Part shown: in pieces, positions 1-11,101 of the stretch
Numbering within the stretch: position 1 is the stretch's first letter
How the letters are laid out: every line of letters begins with the position of its first letter
Assembly (NCBI GenBank): GCA_030549495.1
Contig: JAUIRK010000127.1
Location: forward strand, 124,001 to 188,000
DNA from: Nectonema munidae
Lineage: Eukaryota; Nematomorpha; Nectonematoida; Nectonematidae
Direction of reading: 5' to 3'
DNA length: 64,000 nt
Position numbers and translations under genes: made by a program
The notes under the pieces: generated by a model
What the model was told of the DNA's origin: nothing
Database searches by the model: none
Seen by the model: only the letters and a program-made list of their open reading frames with translations

Positions 1-345
1 AGTGGCTTAAACTTAAAATCCTTTTTTTCCACCGAATATCGCAAAGACTAGCTAGCTATGCCACTCGTTTTAATTAATAAGATTCTTTTATTTTTATCAT
101 TTAAAATTGTAAACATTTTATTTTTCGTTCCCCTCTAATTTTATTCTAGCACGTGTATATAACTCGACACTTTTTGCAAATTTAATAGGATGCAGTTGTT
201 TTTAATAAAAAAATTCGAATATGGCTCTCATCTCATTCTAGATTTCATCTAAGAATTTCTCTGTTTGAGGACCTGTGTACCACGAGTGTCCCAGGAAATA
301 TACATCGTCTGCTTTAATATATAAAATTTCATTGAAAAAAAGGGA
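1..345. other. AT-rich stretch before the first LINE
   Basis: No gene or transposon is recognisable. The segment around 301-341 resembles 28,545-28,585 (both read roughly CTGCTTTAAATATATAAAATTT followed by an A-rich end, with small differences), so part of it belongs to a dispersed repeat of unknown class. Confidence 0.5.
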
Positions 346-360
346 GATGATTAGTCTTGA

Positions 361-864
361 AGTTTAAATTTATCTTGTAAAATACCCAATGAAAAAGCTC
401 TCGATTCTATTCTTTTAAAAAACCCACAACTTAAAAAGTTGGTTATTGAGGGTGAAATTTTTAATTTACTTTTTTCTAGAAAGATTGAAAGTGGCGATCG
501 AAAACTTCTTGTTTTTGATGTTTCTACAAAAGTTTATCAGCTTATTTCTCGGAATAATTTCAATTTGTATTTAGACTTAAGCTGTTATAGACTTTTTCCT
601 TATGTAATGTATAAGCAATGCTCTAATTGCTGTTTTTTGGGACATAAGGCATCTCAATGCAAGAGGTCTTCTGTCTGTAGATACTGCTCGGGTTGCCATA
701 ACGGAAGTTCTTGTCACAACAAAGAGTCTAGTAAATTAGTATGTGTTATTTGTAAAAATAGTGGTTTCAAAGATATTAATCACTCTGCTCTTAGTTTTAA
801 CTGTCCGTATGTACAGAAAGAAATAGCTAGGGTTAAAATTAATACTGCATATCATGAAACATAA
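361..864 (+). pseudogene. LINE ORF1 C-terminal part with zinc-knuckle cysteines
   Basis: The open frame runs from about 361, upstream of the first ATG at 439, and ends at 864, so the ATG is probably not the true start. The C-terminal half is dense in Cys/His with the spacing of CCHC knuckles: CSNCCFLGHKASQC, then CRYCSGCHNGSSC, then CVICKNSGFKDINH. In LINEs this is the nucleic-acid-binding end of the ORF1 protein, which coats the element RNA. The N-terminal region of a full ORF1 is missing. It overlaps the ORF2 start by 11 bases in another frame, a normal arrangement for tightly packed LINE ORFs. The assignment rests on the knuckles plus the adjacent ORF2. Confidence 0.75.
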
Positions 865-3731
865 TTTTGATTGCTTCTCTGATTTCAATCCTGATCCTTT
901 CTTGAACTTTTCTTATTTACATAGTGTTTTTCCTGGAAGTACCCAAGTACTTAGTCTTGACTCAAGTGAAAATGTACATTGTTTCGAAAATCCATGTAAT
1001 GGTTTAACTAGCAATAATAATCGTTTTCACATTTTGAGCTTAAATGTGCAGAGTCTCAACAGTAAATTTGAATTACTTGAAAACTTTATGATTAATTTTG
1101 AGCGTCGTTTCAAACATCAAATTGATGTTTTTTGTCTGCAAGAAGTTTGGAATCGTGATTTCAAACATTATCAAATTTCTGGCTATATGTATATAGATTA
1201 CTTTAGTGGTCTTTCCAATCATAGTGGGTTAGGTTTCTTTATAAAGAATGACCTAGTTTACAAAATTAGCAAAAAATTTCTCATGCATAATACTTTTGAA
1301 GTTTTTGTTGTAACTTTTTTTCTCTCCGGTGGTAGAATTTTCAATATTCATAATATTTATCGTGTTCCTCACAATTCTTCCTCGAATATTGACTGCTTTT
1401 TCCAGTATATGGAAGAGGCTTTATCATTGAACAGTGGCCTTGAAATGAATATCTTTGTAGGTGATTACAATATTGATATATCTATTGAGAAAAATGTTAG
1501 CCTAAATTTTATCAATATTATTAATTCTAATGGGTACAAACTCTGCATCAATGTTCCTACAAGACCCTCCTCTGGATCAATTATTGATAATTTCATCGTT
1601 CCTCAGTCAGTCTTTGAATTTCAATCAGCCATATTTGAATCCCTGATTTCTGACCATTTTCCTATCTTGTTGTCTCTTAACTTCGATATCCAACGTGTAG
1701 CTGTACACAACAAAAAGCCCTTAATATTTGATGAAAACTGCTATATTAAAAAGTTCATGAGGTATGATTGGAGTTTTCTCAGCACTACTACTTCACCAGA
1801 AGATACTATGAAAAATGTTGTACATGCATTATCACACTTAGTCTCTACTTCGAATAAAGATCTAGTATCCGCCAATGCAAAAAAATACAAAGTAAAGCAC
1901 AAACCTTGGATGTCAAGTGAAGTATTAACCTTGATTAAAAAACGAGATGAGCTACTTAAAAAAATAAAAATTTCACCAAAAAATCTATTTCTCCTTGATT
2001 CCTTCAAGAGAATACGTCAAATTATCAAAAATAAAGTAATTTACTTGAAGAAAATTCATTACCAAAAGTTTTTTGAAGAAAATACCTCCTCAAAAGAAGT
2101 TTGGACTAAGATTAAGAGTGTAATAAAGCCTTCTAGTAATTTAGAAACGTGTATCATGATAGATGGAAAAACTGTTGTTGATGAGAACTTTGTCGCGAAT
2201 GAAATGAACAAGATTTTTATTCAGTCTCCGATTGATGATTCAAAAGCTGTTTATGAAAAGAGTAAAATTGGGTATAAACCGACTTTCAGTCTGAAAATGA
2301 TCGATTCAAAAGATGTGTTGCAAGCAATAGAAAGTATGAAGAACAGCAAGTCTAAAGATGCTTATGGCTTAAGTATACATCATTTGAGACTGGTTTCTTT
2401 TGAAATTTCTGATATTCTTGCTCACTGTTTCAATATTTGTCTGAAATGCTCATGTTTTCCTTCTGTATTAAAGCTGAATCGAGTTGTTCCAGTTGCAAAA
2501 AAAGACAGTGTTCATGATATTTCAAATTACAGGCCCATTTCCATTGTTCCGATCATCGCTAAAGTTTTTGAAAGATTGATATTTTCTCAAGTCTCTTCTT
2601 TTTTTGAAGACAATAAATTGTTGTCACGATTCCAATTTGGTTTTCGTAGAGGATCTTCAACAGAGTTGCTCCAAAGCTGTTTTCTTGATAAGGTTGTGTC
2701 TTATCTTGAAAATAAAAGTGACGTTGGTGTCATTTGTCTTGACCTTTCAAAGGCATTTGATAGTGTATCTCACAGACTTCTACTAAAAAAACTCTCGAGT
2801 TATGATTTTCTTGGTAATGCCTTAGATTTCCTTGCATCATATTTGTTTGGTAGAAAACAATTTGTTAACTTTAAAAAAGCTAATTCTACTATTCGTGAAA
2901 CCTTTAGAGGAGTTCCTCAAGGATCGATACTGGGGCCCACGCTCTTCGCCATTTACATGAATGACTTTTTCGAATGTATTCCTTTTTTTGATGTCTTCAT
3001 GTACGCTGATGATATCACACTTCTCTTCCCTTACTCTTTTGATAATAGTATTCTTTTTAATCATGTCTTCTCCAAAGTAAAGAACTGGTGCCTGGATAAC
3101 TATCTCTCAATAAATAATTCAAAAACGAAAGCAATGATAATTTCCAAAAAGTCTCACGTTGATCCTAAATTGTTTTACAAAGAAAATCTGCAAGTCTTTT
3201 CAGAAGTTAATCTTCTTGGATTGATAATAGATAAAAAATTGACACTTTCTTTGAAACTTGGTAAAGTGGTTGGAATCCTCAAGCACACACAAAGACTCTT
3301 TCCAAGAAATATTATGTTAATTCTCCTTAAAACACTCTTTCTCCCTCATCTTTGTTATAGTTTAATTAACTTTGGACACTGCAATTTGAAACCCCTAGAA
3401 GTCTTATACAAGAAAGCCTTAAGAGTCGTCTCAAAATCAAAAAAATGTTCTCACACTAATAAGCTTTTTATGGAATGCAACCTCCTCAAATTAGAAGATA
3501 TATATTATCAAAAATCTTAATCTCGTTAAACCTCATTTTAGACTCCATTGTTTAAACTTGTCAATGAGACATAAAGTCATAGTTTTTTATGAAAAATACA
3601 GATTTTTGTTGGGAGAAAGTGGCTCGTCAACTGAAAAATTCAAAAAGATTTTCAACTCTTACATTTCCTCTCAATATTCCCAGCTTCCTCCATGTTCTGA
3701 TATGAACTGTTTCATTTGCTCTGATCCATGA
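854..3731 (+). pseudogene. LINE ORF2: endonuclease-reverse transcriptase, one frameshift near the 3' end
   Basis: Encodes the nicking endonuclease and reverse transcriptase for target-primed integration. From the ATG at 854, residues 58-270 form an exonuclease-endonuclease-phosphatase fold domain with LNVQS (Asn64), QEVW (Glu97), GDYN (Asp204) and SDHFP (Asp267, His268), all catalytic positions present. The reverse transcriptase follows: NYRPIS near residue 557, LDLSKAFD, GVPQGSILGP and the catalytic MYADD near 715-719, then LLGLIID. The frame stops at 3520, but a one-base shift in the A run at about 3512-3516 restores 70 more codons of plausible sequence to a stop at 3729-3731, ending in a Cys-containing tail (CSDMNCFICSDP). 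So it is one break away from full length. The start was chosen because it sits just inside the end of ORF1. Confidence 0.9.
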
Positions 3732-3988
3732 TAAGTTTCTCGTTTTCTTTGACTTCTTTTTTGCAGTGTGTATCCTTCAGCGGTTTCTATAAACCTTTGG
3801 ATTTACACATATTTTTTATTCCACATTTGCTTATTTTCTCATTTGCTTTCATATCGTATTCCAAAATAACTGTTAAATACATAGATTATTATTTATTAAT
3901 GTAATTTTGTTTTCCACAATATATATTCGCTATATATTTCTCAGTTTCCCTATTTTATTTTAACTTTTTCTTTTCATTTTCAAATAAA

Positions 3989-4007
3989 TCTTATCTTATC
4001 TTATCTT
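3989..4007 (+). repeat. (TCTTA)n LINE 3' tail
   Basis: Almost four copies of TCTTA follow directly on an AATAAA. Short tandem tails in place of poly(A) are usual for several LINE clades and mark the 3' end of the upstream element. Confidence 0.85.
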
Positions 4008-4010
4008 GAA

Positions 4011-4300
4011 AATTCTGCTCATCAAGCGGTAATAATAACGTGATGTATGCCAGCCTCTTCTATATTAGTGTAAGCTTGTAAATTTTAGAATATTTTGAGT
4101 ATTAGTTGATTACAAACCACAGATTTTTTTATAAAAAATCATATCCGAACACGTTTATTCCTTCGTTTATACAGATAGGGAAGAGATCTTTCAAGGGATT
4201 GGATGACTTTAACGTTTGAGGAGTAATGTATAGTATTTTTTAGTTTAACCCTATTCGTAACGGGCTATTTTTATTTCCTCAGTGACTGGAAAAAGGATAA

Positions 4301-4332
<32 letters not shown>

Positions 4333-5480
4333 CTTTTCAACCACCCCCTCCCCTCCTTCTTCATCACCTTTTTTCCTAAAATATAAAATATTTTTACAGA
4401 ATTCTCGCGTGAACCCACTAAATAATTGATTACAAATCTGATGGTGTGGTTTATTTATTTATTTTTATCAAAATCAAACAAATCTGCCAATCAATAGCAA
4501 ATATATAAACTAAAAAATATATATTAACGCATTGGTTTTTTTCCAAAATTTTGTGTTAATTTGAGCCTTTGGTTGTTAATTCCCTCAACAGCTTTCACTG
4601 GGCCAAAAACTTTTCTCACTATTTTAAAATAAACTTATATGTACTACATAGTAAATCGATCATGCTCAATTTGATTCTGAAATTATTTTTCACCATAAAT
4701 TTAAATTACGATTTCTGTTTACTTCGGGTCTATTAGTGGTTAAAATTATTTTCATCATTCTTGTTTTTGTTACATTAAACAAATCGATCATTCTCTATTT
4801 CATCATGAAAGTATTTTTGTCAATATATAGACAGGTAATGAATACAACATTTCAATACATGTGGTTAATTCAGCGTTATATGAATTTTTATATATTTAAG
4901 CCAAATTAATAAAATAATTTTCTCTCTTGATATAATAATGATTATATCCATGTCATCAATAAGGATACGACCAAATCTCCACTCAAGAAAACCTGAGATT
5001 ATATTTGCTAAAACTTTCCCAAATTTAAATTTATAAATATTTATTCCTCATGAAATTTTTCAAAACTAATTCTATAGATGGCTAAAGAAGTCAGTCATAA
5101 ATTTTTTATAAAAATTATTGTAAAATGACATGGTAAAAAATATTACTGGGTGCTACTCTAACTAAACACAGCACTTATTTTGTCTGATTAATGTTCCTTA
5201 CTTTATCCTTTCGTTCGTGTACAAATTAAAGATATAGCTTTGAGCTATAAATCTCAATAGGACCTGTATTGTTTTGCCTACAATTTCGTTATCAGCTTGT
5301 ATAGTCATAGTTCACTGGAAATCAGTAACAAAAAGCTCAGTAGTTAGCATAAGTATAAAAAATATTTAAAGAATTTTATCTGGATAGACTGAATTAGAGA
5401 GAAAAAGAAGTGAAAGTATATGAGTATGTAAACTATAGAAATTTATGTTAATACTACCTTATATATTATTTCATATTGTA
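4011..5480. other. Anonymous AT-rich spacer with a pure G run
   Basis: No coding potential is recognised. Positions 4301-4332 are 32 uninterrupted G, followed after CTTTTCAA by a C-rich segment (CCACCCCCTCCCCTCC) that could pair with it. Otherwise AT-rich single-copy-looking DNA with short T-rich stretches. Confidence 0.6.
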
Positions 5481-5546
5481 AGTAGAACATTTGTAATAAT
5501 AACATACCGGTGGTCTTTAATTAATACCCGGTGTTTTATATACGGT

Positions 5547-5730
5547 AACTTTTCACTGCTACTTAGGCTAGGCGAGTTTCGTATTTAAACTTTTACACTG
5601 CTGCTTAGGCTAGCCGATAATTTAGACAAGTTCTGTATTTTAGAGGTCGAATTATGCCTCAGATATTAGCAAAAATCATAAAAAAATTACTCTCATTTTG
5701 GAGGTCGACTTATACAACGAAATATACGGT
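5547..5730. repeat. Small repeat with direct 41-bp duplication and MITE-like end
   Basis: ACTGCTACTTAGGCTAGGCG near 5555 and ACTGCTGCTTAGGCTAGCCG near 5596 are about 41 bp apart in direct orientation. The segment then runs to GGTCGACTTATACAACG and ATATACGGTA near 5730. Sequence of this style recurs in invertebrate MITEs from memory, but no convincing inverted end is visible, so the class is open. Confidence 0.4.
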
Positions 5731-5739
5731 ATTTTTTTA

Positions 5740-7050
5740 AAACTATATAGCGCCGTAAAGGACTATTACATTGACAATATAAAAGCGAGGCATATTACAC
5801 AATTTATAACACGAGTTACTATTTCATTTTTCTTATGATCACGCGTTCACATTTCAAAGTGTCTTTAGATCCCTTACTTCTCTCATACTCATACATTTAT
5901 CCTATATAAGAAAATAATTTTTGCCAATTCGATTGACACTTTCACCTCACTGTGATGGAAAAAATGCAGTACAGAAATCAAATAATTATGGTCGATATTG
6001 TATTAAAAAGTATTTCAAATTAGACGGATATTTTTAGTGAGATTTCATCCTCAATCAAAATGATTTCCAATCATGTTGTGATCTTTATCAATAAATAGAT
6101 ATAAAAGCGTTTTGCATTTGAAACTGTATAGAAATAATAATGTTCAAGAGTATATCTAATAAAAATTCAAAATTTTATAAATATAATAAAATGTTCATTT
6201 TTATATTTGAATGTTTGTTTAGTATAATAATAAGCAACCAGTACAAAAGATTAATTCATAAGAAATTTTATTTTATTAAAAATTCTATAATGATTATCAA
6301 AAACATGGAGAATTTAATTTTTTTGGAAATGTCAAACTTGATAGATAATAATAATCCAACACATTAATACACCCTAATCGAGAAAATTAAGTTATGAAAT
6401 GAACTGATGAGCTTCATAATAAAAAAATAAAAAATATTTAAAATATAAAAGTAGGCTTTTAGGATAATTTTCCGCCATACATTGCTAATTCTATGACACA
6501 TTCAAACATTTCCACATCCTAATTGCGAAAACTGAGTCAAGAATTGAAATCAGCAATGTCGATATCTTATAAAAAAAATTAATTTTATATAAAATGTGAA
6601 TGGATGTTTTTGAAGAGAATTTTCAGGAAACCGAAAAATTTATTGCCACTTTCAGATATGTTGAAATTCTAAATGATAAAACTGAGTCCCCAATTGAAAT
6701 CAGCTTGGCTGATATAGTATAAAAAATTTTATTTAAAAAATTTCAAATTCAATCCTTGGGCGCAGAATTTATTTGTATGGAGATGTTTTAGAGTAAAATA
6801 GTAATGTAATAATGGTTTTCTACATTTTTTATTAGAATTTTCCACAACTCTATACCGGAATTATTAAGTTTTGGGGGTTTTGAAATGGTATTTGAATTTT
6901 TAAGGGGTGGCAAAATAATCCCAGGTGGCATTAAAGCGACTGAAAATTTGTTAAATGTTGAATAAAATATGTCAGAGTAAAATTAAAAATGGTTTTAGTT
7001 TCAAACTTATTTGCTATATTTCGACTATCGCTTCCCACGAAGCAGATCGT
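5740..7050. other. Anonymous AT-rich spacer
   Basis: I see no gene, transposon end or structured repeat. Short open frames here have no recognisable domains and low-complexity composition. Confidence 0.5.
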
Positions 7051-7059
7051 ATTCTAGAT

Positions 7060-7372
7060 ACGGTAAATCTCAAAGAGCATTGGTATTTGGATTCAAGGTC
7101 CCCTCAAAGATCATTGTATCGCCCGGAAAAATCATCGGTACCATCAAAGATGATCATAAATTCATTTTAATTAAAAGTGGGTCGCCCCTTCGTCTCGAGC
7201 GTAAGTACTGTGATTCTAGGTCCCCTCAAAGATTATTAGTATCGGCAAAGATCATTGCTACCCCTAAAAATCATTGGTGCGCCTAATATTCATTGATATC
7301 TCTTGGTAAGATCCTCGTAACCCCTAATAATCATTAATAGTCCCTATAAAGATCATTGGTACCCCTAATAAT
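7060..7372. repeat. Degenerate tandem repeat of CCCCTCAAAGATCATTGGTA type
   Basis: Imperfect copies of a roughly 20-30 bp motif recur, for example CCCCTCAAAGATCATTG near 7100, CCCCTCAAAGATTATTAG near 7222, AAAGATCATTGCTACCCC near 7246 and AAAGATCATTGGTACCCC near 7350. A longer duplicate, GATTC(A/T)AGGTCCCCTCAAAGAT, occurs at 7090 and again 122 bp later. The two small open frames across it are by-products of the repeat. Confidence 0.6.
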
Positions 7373-7389
7373 CCCCAGCAAAGAAAACC

Positions 7390-8978
7390 CATTTCAAGTA
7401 AATTTTTAATAAAATGTATTTTTTTTCTAAACAATGGAAAATAATTAAATAAAACATTGAAATTATGAAATAGAATGTTGAGTGAATTCTAAAATTGTAT
7501 AATACTTGTATATTTGTTGAGTACATGTGATGACATAATTTTAGGCCCGCCGAAAGAGGCTGAAAAGTTGAAAATTTAAAAAGTTTAAAACGTATTCTAA
7601 TAAATTCATTTGAAATGAATCTTCGCAGTCAAGTGGCATTTTTTGGGATATTCTCAAGCTCAAAAAGTAAAAAAGTATCTTAAAAAGTTTAAACCTAAAA
7701 TATTTATAGATTTTTGTAATCGGTATGAAAATTTTCTTTAAAATGAGGTATAAAATTGAAAATTAGATAAGTTTGAAATTATTCGAAAATTTTGTGGGTC
7801 TAATTTTTTCAAAAAATAAAAAATAAATTTTTTCGAAAAAGTGAAAATATAAACAATATAGCATGATTTAATGAAAAAATGAGGCAAAAAAATGTTTATA
7901 TAAAAATCAGTTAAAAATTAGACATTTTTTTATACTCTCTACGTGTAAGTCTCTCCAGGAAAATTGGTAATGAAAATGTAATTTTTTTAACTAAATTGTA
8001 GAGAAAAGAAAGCTTAATAAAAATCTATGAAAAATTTTTTCTTAAAAAGAAGTAAACATATATTTTAGCTCAATTTTTAACACCAAAAAGATCAAATAAA
8101 AAAATTAAAAAAAACTTTTTTCAAAAATTAAAACTTTAATGTTAAAATTCATTCTATTATACATCTCTTAATATAAAAATTAGAAAGATAAATGTATTAT
8201 TTTATAAATATTAGCCAATCAAAAATATCCAAATTCAGATTTGTGCAGAGCGATCTTAAAAATTCGTAAAATAATTTAAAAAAAATGTCAACATTTATTT
8301 ATATTTTTCATATATGTAGAACACGAATATGTAATTTATTAAAAAAAAAATTTAATCACATATAAAAAAATAAAAAATTTGTCAAAGTGACTAATTTGTT
8401 CGGTTTTTGCCAAAAATTCTATGCATCAACCCCCGATTTTTTTTACATTAATTGTAGAGAAAAAGTTGTGCAAAAAATAAATGAGAAGGTTGTTTTCCAG
8501 GGGTTAAAATTGATCTCAATTTTTAACAGTAAAAAGTAAAAATTTAAAAAAATACATCAAAACTTAATATTTTTAAAAAATTAAAAAATAACAATAAAAT
8601 ATAACCGATTCTACATGCTCTCATAAAATATTAGAAAAATACATTTTAGTTTTTGAGTAAAATTTGATTGAAAATGTTAAAATTCGGATTTTTGAGGACC
8701 GATCCTGGAAAATTTAAAAAATATTTCATGAAATTTCTTTGAAAATTATTATTATTATTACATATTTATTTTAATTCCATATAAAAAATTCACAACAGCA
8801 AAATTACAAAATTTCGTCATTAAGCTCGGGTCATTGACCTCAACTTCATATCATAACACCAACACCATCAAACTCAGAATCCAAAATAAGATGGATATTG
8901 ATTAAATGATTTGTCATAACCTCATATTATCATCTAAAATATTGACCTTAAAGTGGAAACATCTGTAAAAATGTTATA
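7390..8978. other. Anonymous very AT-rich spacer
   Basis: Long A and T runs, a short (ATT)n tract at about 8745-8760, and no recognisable coding region or transposon terminus. Confidence 0.5.
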
Positions 8979-10350
8979 CAGTAGAGTGCAAATGTTTTCG
9001 GCCATAGCTTATATTTTTTTTCTTTACAATCTTTTGATCATTAAAATTTATTTATAATAAATTAATTCAATATAACTATCATCTTAAAATAATTCTTTTT
9101 TTCATTAATAAAAATTTCGGATTATTTTCTTTTTAATTTATTCAAAATCATTATTTGTATATTTTATCCAAAATTCCGTGCAAAATTTTTCGGTCATTTG
9201 TTGACTTTTCAGGTAAAATATTTTTTTTCAAATTTATAAATTTTTATCACTGTTTTTCTATAATTCATTTTTTTAAATCGTCTGCTTTCTTTAACGATCT
9301 TTTCTCGACGTCTTATTCTGACTGACATGCCTAAAGTATTTCTAGAATTGTGAACTAAAGTTTTCTTACAATAAACAAGTCAAAGATCTATTTCAAAAGT
9401 ATTTAATATATCTATATAAGTAATATTTCTCAAATTTTATCAAAATAAAAAATACAAGAACTGTAGCCAACAAGGCCAAACTGGGTCGTCCTCAAATATT
9501 ACTGATAAGAGTTATCAGAAAATTAGTGAGAATGTCAACGATTAATCTTAATTTTCTGTAAAGCAATTAATGGAAGAAAATAATTCATCAAAATATATTT
9601 CAATTGATACAGTAAAAAGAATCCTTAGAAAAAATCATTTGAATGGGTGTTTAGCAGAAAAACCAGCTTTGAATCAAGTTTAATTAAAAAAAAGATCTGA
9701 GTGGGCAAAAGGAAAAATTGAGCGTGTATGATTGGCATAATGTAATTTTTAGTGATGAAACAAAGATTGAGCTTCAATCTATTTCACGGCAATATTAGAA
9801 GGCCTAAAGGAATGCGATTTGATAAACGATATACCGTAAAAACGTTCAAACACGAAAGAAAAAGTTTGATTTTTGGGGATTTATAAAAAGTGATGGTAGA
9901 AGAAAGTTGTTAACAATTGATGGAGGAACACATATAAAATACAACGAATTAATTAAAACCAATTTACTACCTAATATAAATATTAGTAATATATTTCAAA
10001 ATTTTGGCGCTCTGCCATAGGTCTTGTTTGACTCAACAATTTTTAAATAAAAATTCTGTGTGTTTTCTAAAAAACTGGCCACCTCAAAGACCTGATCTTA
10101 ATATAATTGAACAAATATGGGTTGAGATAAAAAAAAGTTCATCTAAGGAACCCAAGAAGCCTCGAAGAATAATGGAAATATTAAAAGCAGGAATGGGAAT
10201 TGATTCCAGATGAATATAAAAAGAATCTATATAGCTCTCTTCTAAGAAGAATTTATTTAATTATTCGGACCAAAGAAAATCAGACAAAGTGTTGAAAAGA
10301 AGATATAAATATTATAAAAGGTAAATATTTTATATAAAAAAAAATAAATT
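8979..10350 (+). mobile_element. Tc1-type DNA transposon relic with left IR/DR
   Basis: The left end sits in a TA dinucleotide (8977-8978) and begins CAGTAGAGTGCAAATG then TTTTCGGCCAT, a classic Tc1-style terminus. A second related motif, CCGTGCAAAATTTTTCGGTC, lies at 9177-9196, about 195 bp inward. Paired terminal and subterminal direct repeats are the IR/DR layout known from part of the Tc1 group. Transposase-related sequence follows to about 10,260. I could not find the matching right terminus before the next element at 10,463, so the right end is probably lost; 10,350 is an estimate. Confidence 0.8.
9327..10260 (+). pseudogene. Tc1 transposase (DD34E type), heavily broken
   Basis: Cut-and-paste transposase of the Tc1/mariner superfamily. 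The relic starts near MPKVFLEL at 9327 and keeps weak helix-turn-helix similarity, then VKQLMEENNSSKYISID, the first catalytic region VIFSDETKIELQSIS near 9750, a middle part FDFWGFIKSDGRRKLL near 9870, and the C-terminal hallmark NWPPQRPDLNIIEQIW (about 10,075-10,122), which holds the catalytic Glu. The second catalytic Asp region, normally like QDNAPCHRS, reads KILALCHRS, so that Asp is gone. Multiple stops and frame changes separate these blocks. It cannot make an active protein; age is moderate to old. Confidence 0.88.
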
Positions 10351-10462
10351 TTCTATTTTTTACATTTAATTTTTTAATGAAAACAAATGGCAGAACTTCA
10401 AAATTTTGCTATCAACGAAAATATCAGGAAAAGTGCTTATTCTATATTTCTCACTTTATTAA

Positions 10463-10592
10463 CCCATTTAAGGCCAAGCAAAGCAGACGATATCTAAAAA
10501 AACGCACACGATTTATATTCAAAGTCATTGAAAAAAGCAGACGAAGATTAAATTACTTATGTTCCAAAATAGGAACATTGGCCGTAAATGGG
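10463..10592. mobile_element. piggyBac-type MITE in TTAA target
   Basis: A 130-bp element bounded by TTAA on both sides (10,459-10,462 and 10,593-10,596). It starts CCCATTTAAGGCCA and ends TGGCCGTAAATGGG, inverted repeats of 14 bp with one mismatch. TTAA duplication plus a CCC...GGG terminus is the signature of piggyBac insertions; there is no coding capacity, so it needs a transposase in trans. An internal palindrome TGTTCCAAAATAGGAACA precedes the right end. Confidence 0.82.
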
Positions 10593-10596
10593 TTAA

Positions 10597-11101
10597 GTTT
10601 ATTTTCAGATTGGGCTCATAAAATTAATGGAGGAGGGGTGGCAAAAAAATATTTTTATAGATAAATAATTTAACTTTTTTGGTGTCTAAATTTATTTTCT
10701 CAGGGAAGAGCGAAGTTTTTTCAAGATGGCGTGGCCTTCTGTGAGGGCTATGGCTATATCCTTAGAAGCAGCATGCCAGTTAATAATTAGGTTGTGCTAA
10801 CTTTACAACATGCAAAGTACTAAGAAAAAAGAGAAACATATGATTTCGTAGGGATACTCTGACGAGAGTTCGACGATACCCAAAACAGGACCAACATTTT
10901 TGGATCAGTTGCAGAATTTTCAGCTCAAATAAACCCAATCGTAGAATACCCCTCTCCCCTACAGTGGAGGAACACCCCTCTTCCTGTCAATATTTGAGCA
11001 TATCAGTGTATATAGTTCAATCAAATTTAGTTAGATTTCTTGAAAGAGATATCATTTATAACCGCAAGATGATGTCAGTAAATGTTCGTTGTACAATACG
11101 A
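10597..11101. other. Spacer, no gene seen
   Basis: Mixed-composition DNA containing small GC-richer patches (around 10,730 and 10,940-10,985). I recognise no coding region or element ends in it. Confidence 0.45.

Larger units (their letters stand above)
345..4008 (+). mobile_element. LINE (non-LTR retrotransposon), plus strand, 5'-incomplete
   Basis: A LINE with the order ORF1 tail, ORF2 with endonuclease then reverse transcriptase, a roughly 250-bp 3' UTR, AATAAA at 3983-3988 and a terminal (TCTTA)n microsatellite. The ORF order, apurinic-type endonuclease and short-repeat tail fit the CR1/Jockey group of LINEs; the clade is not resolved. ORF1 opens only from about position 360, so its 5' part is lost or mutated. 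ORF2 is open for 888 codons and then shifts frame once. That makes it relatively young compared with the other relics here, but not active as it stands. The 5' boundary is uncertain. Confidence 0.9.
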
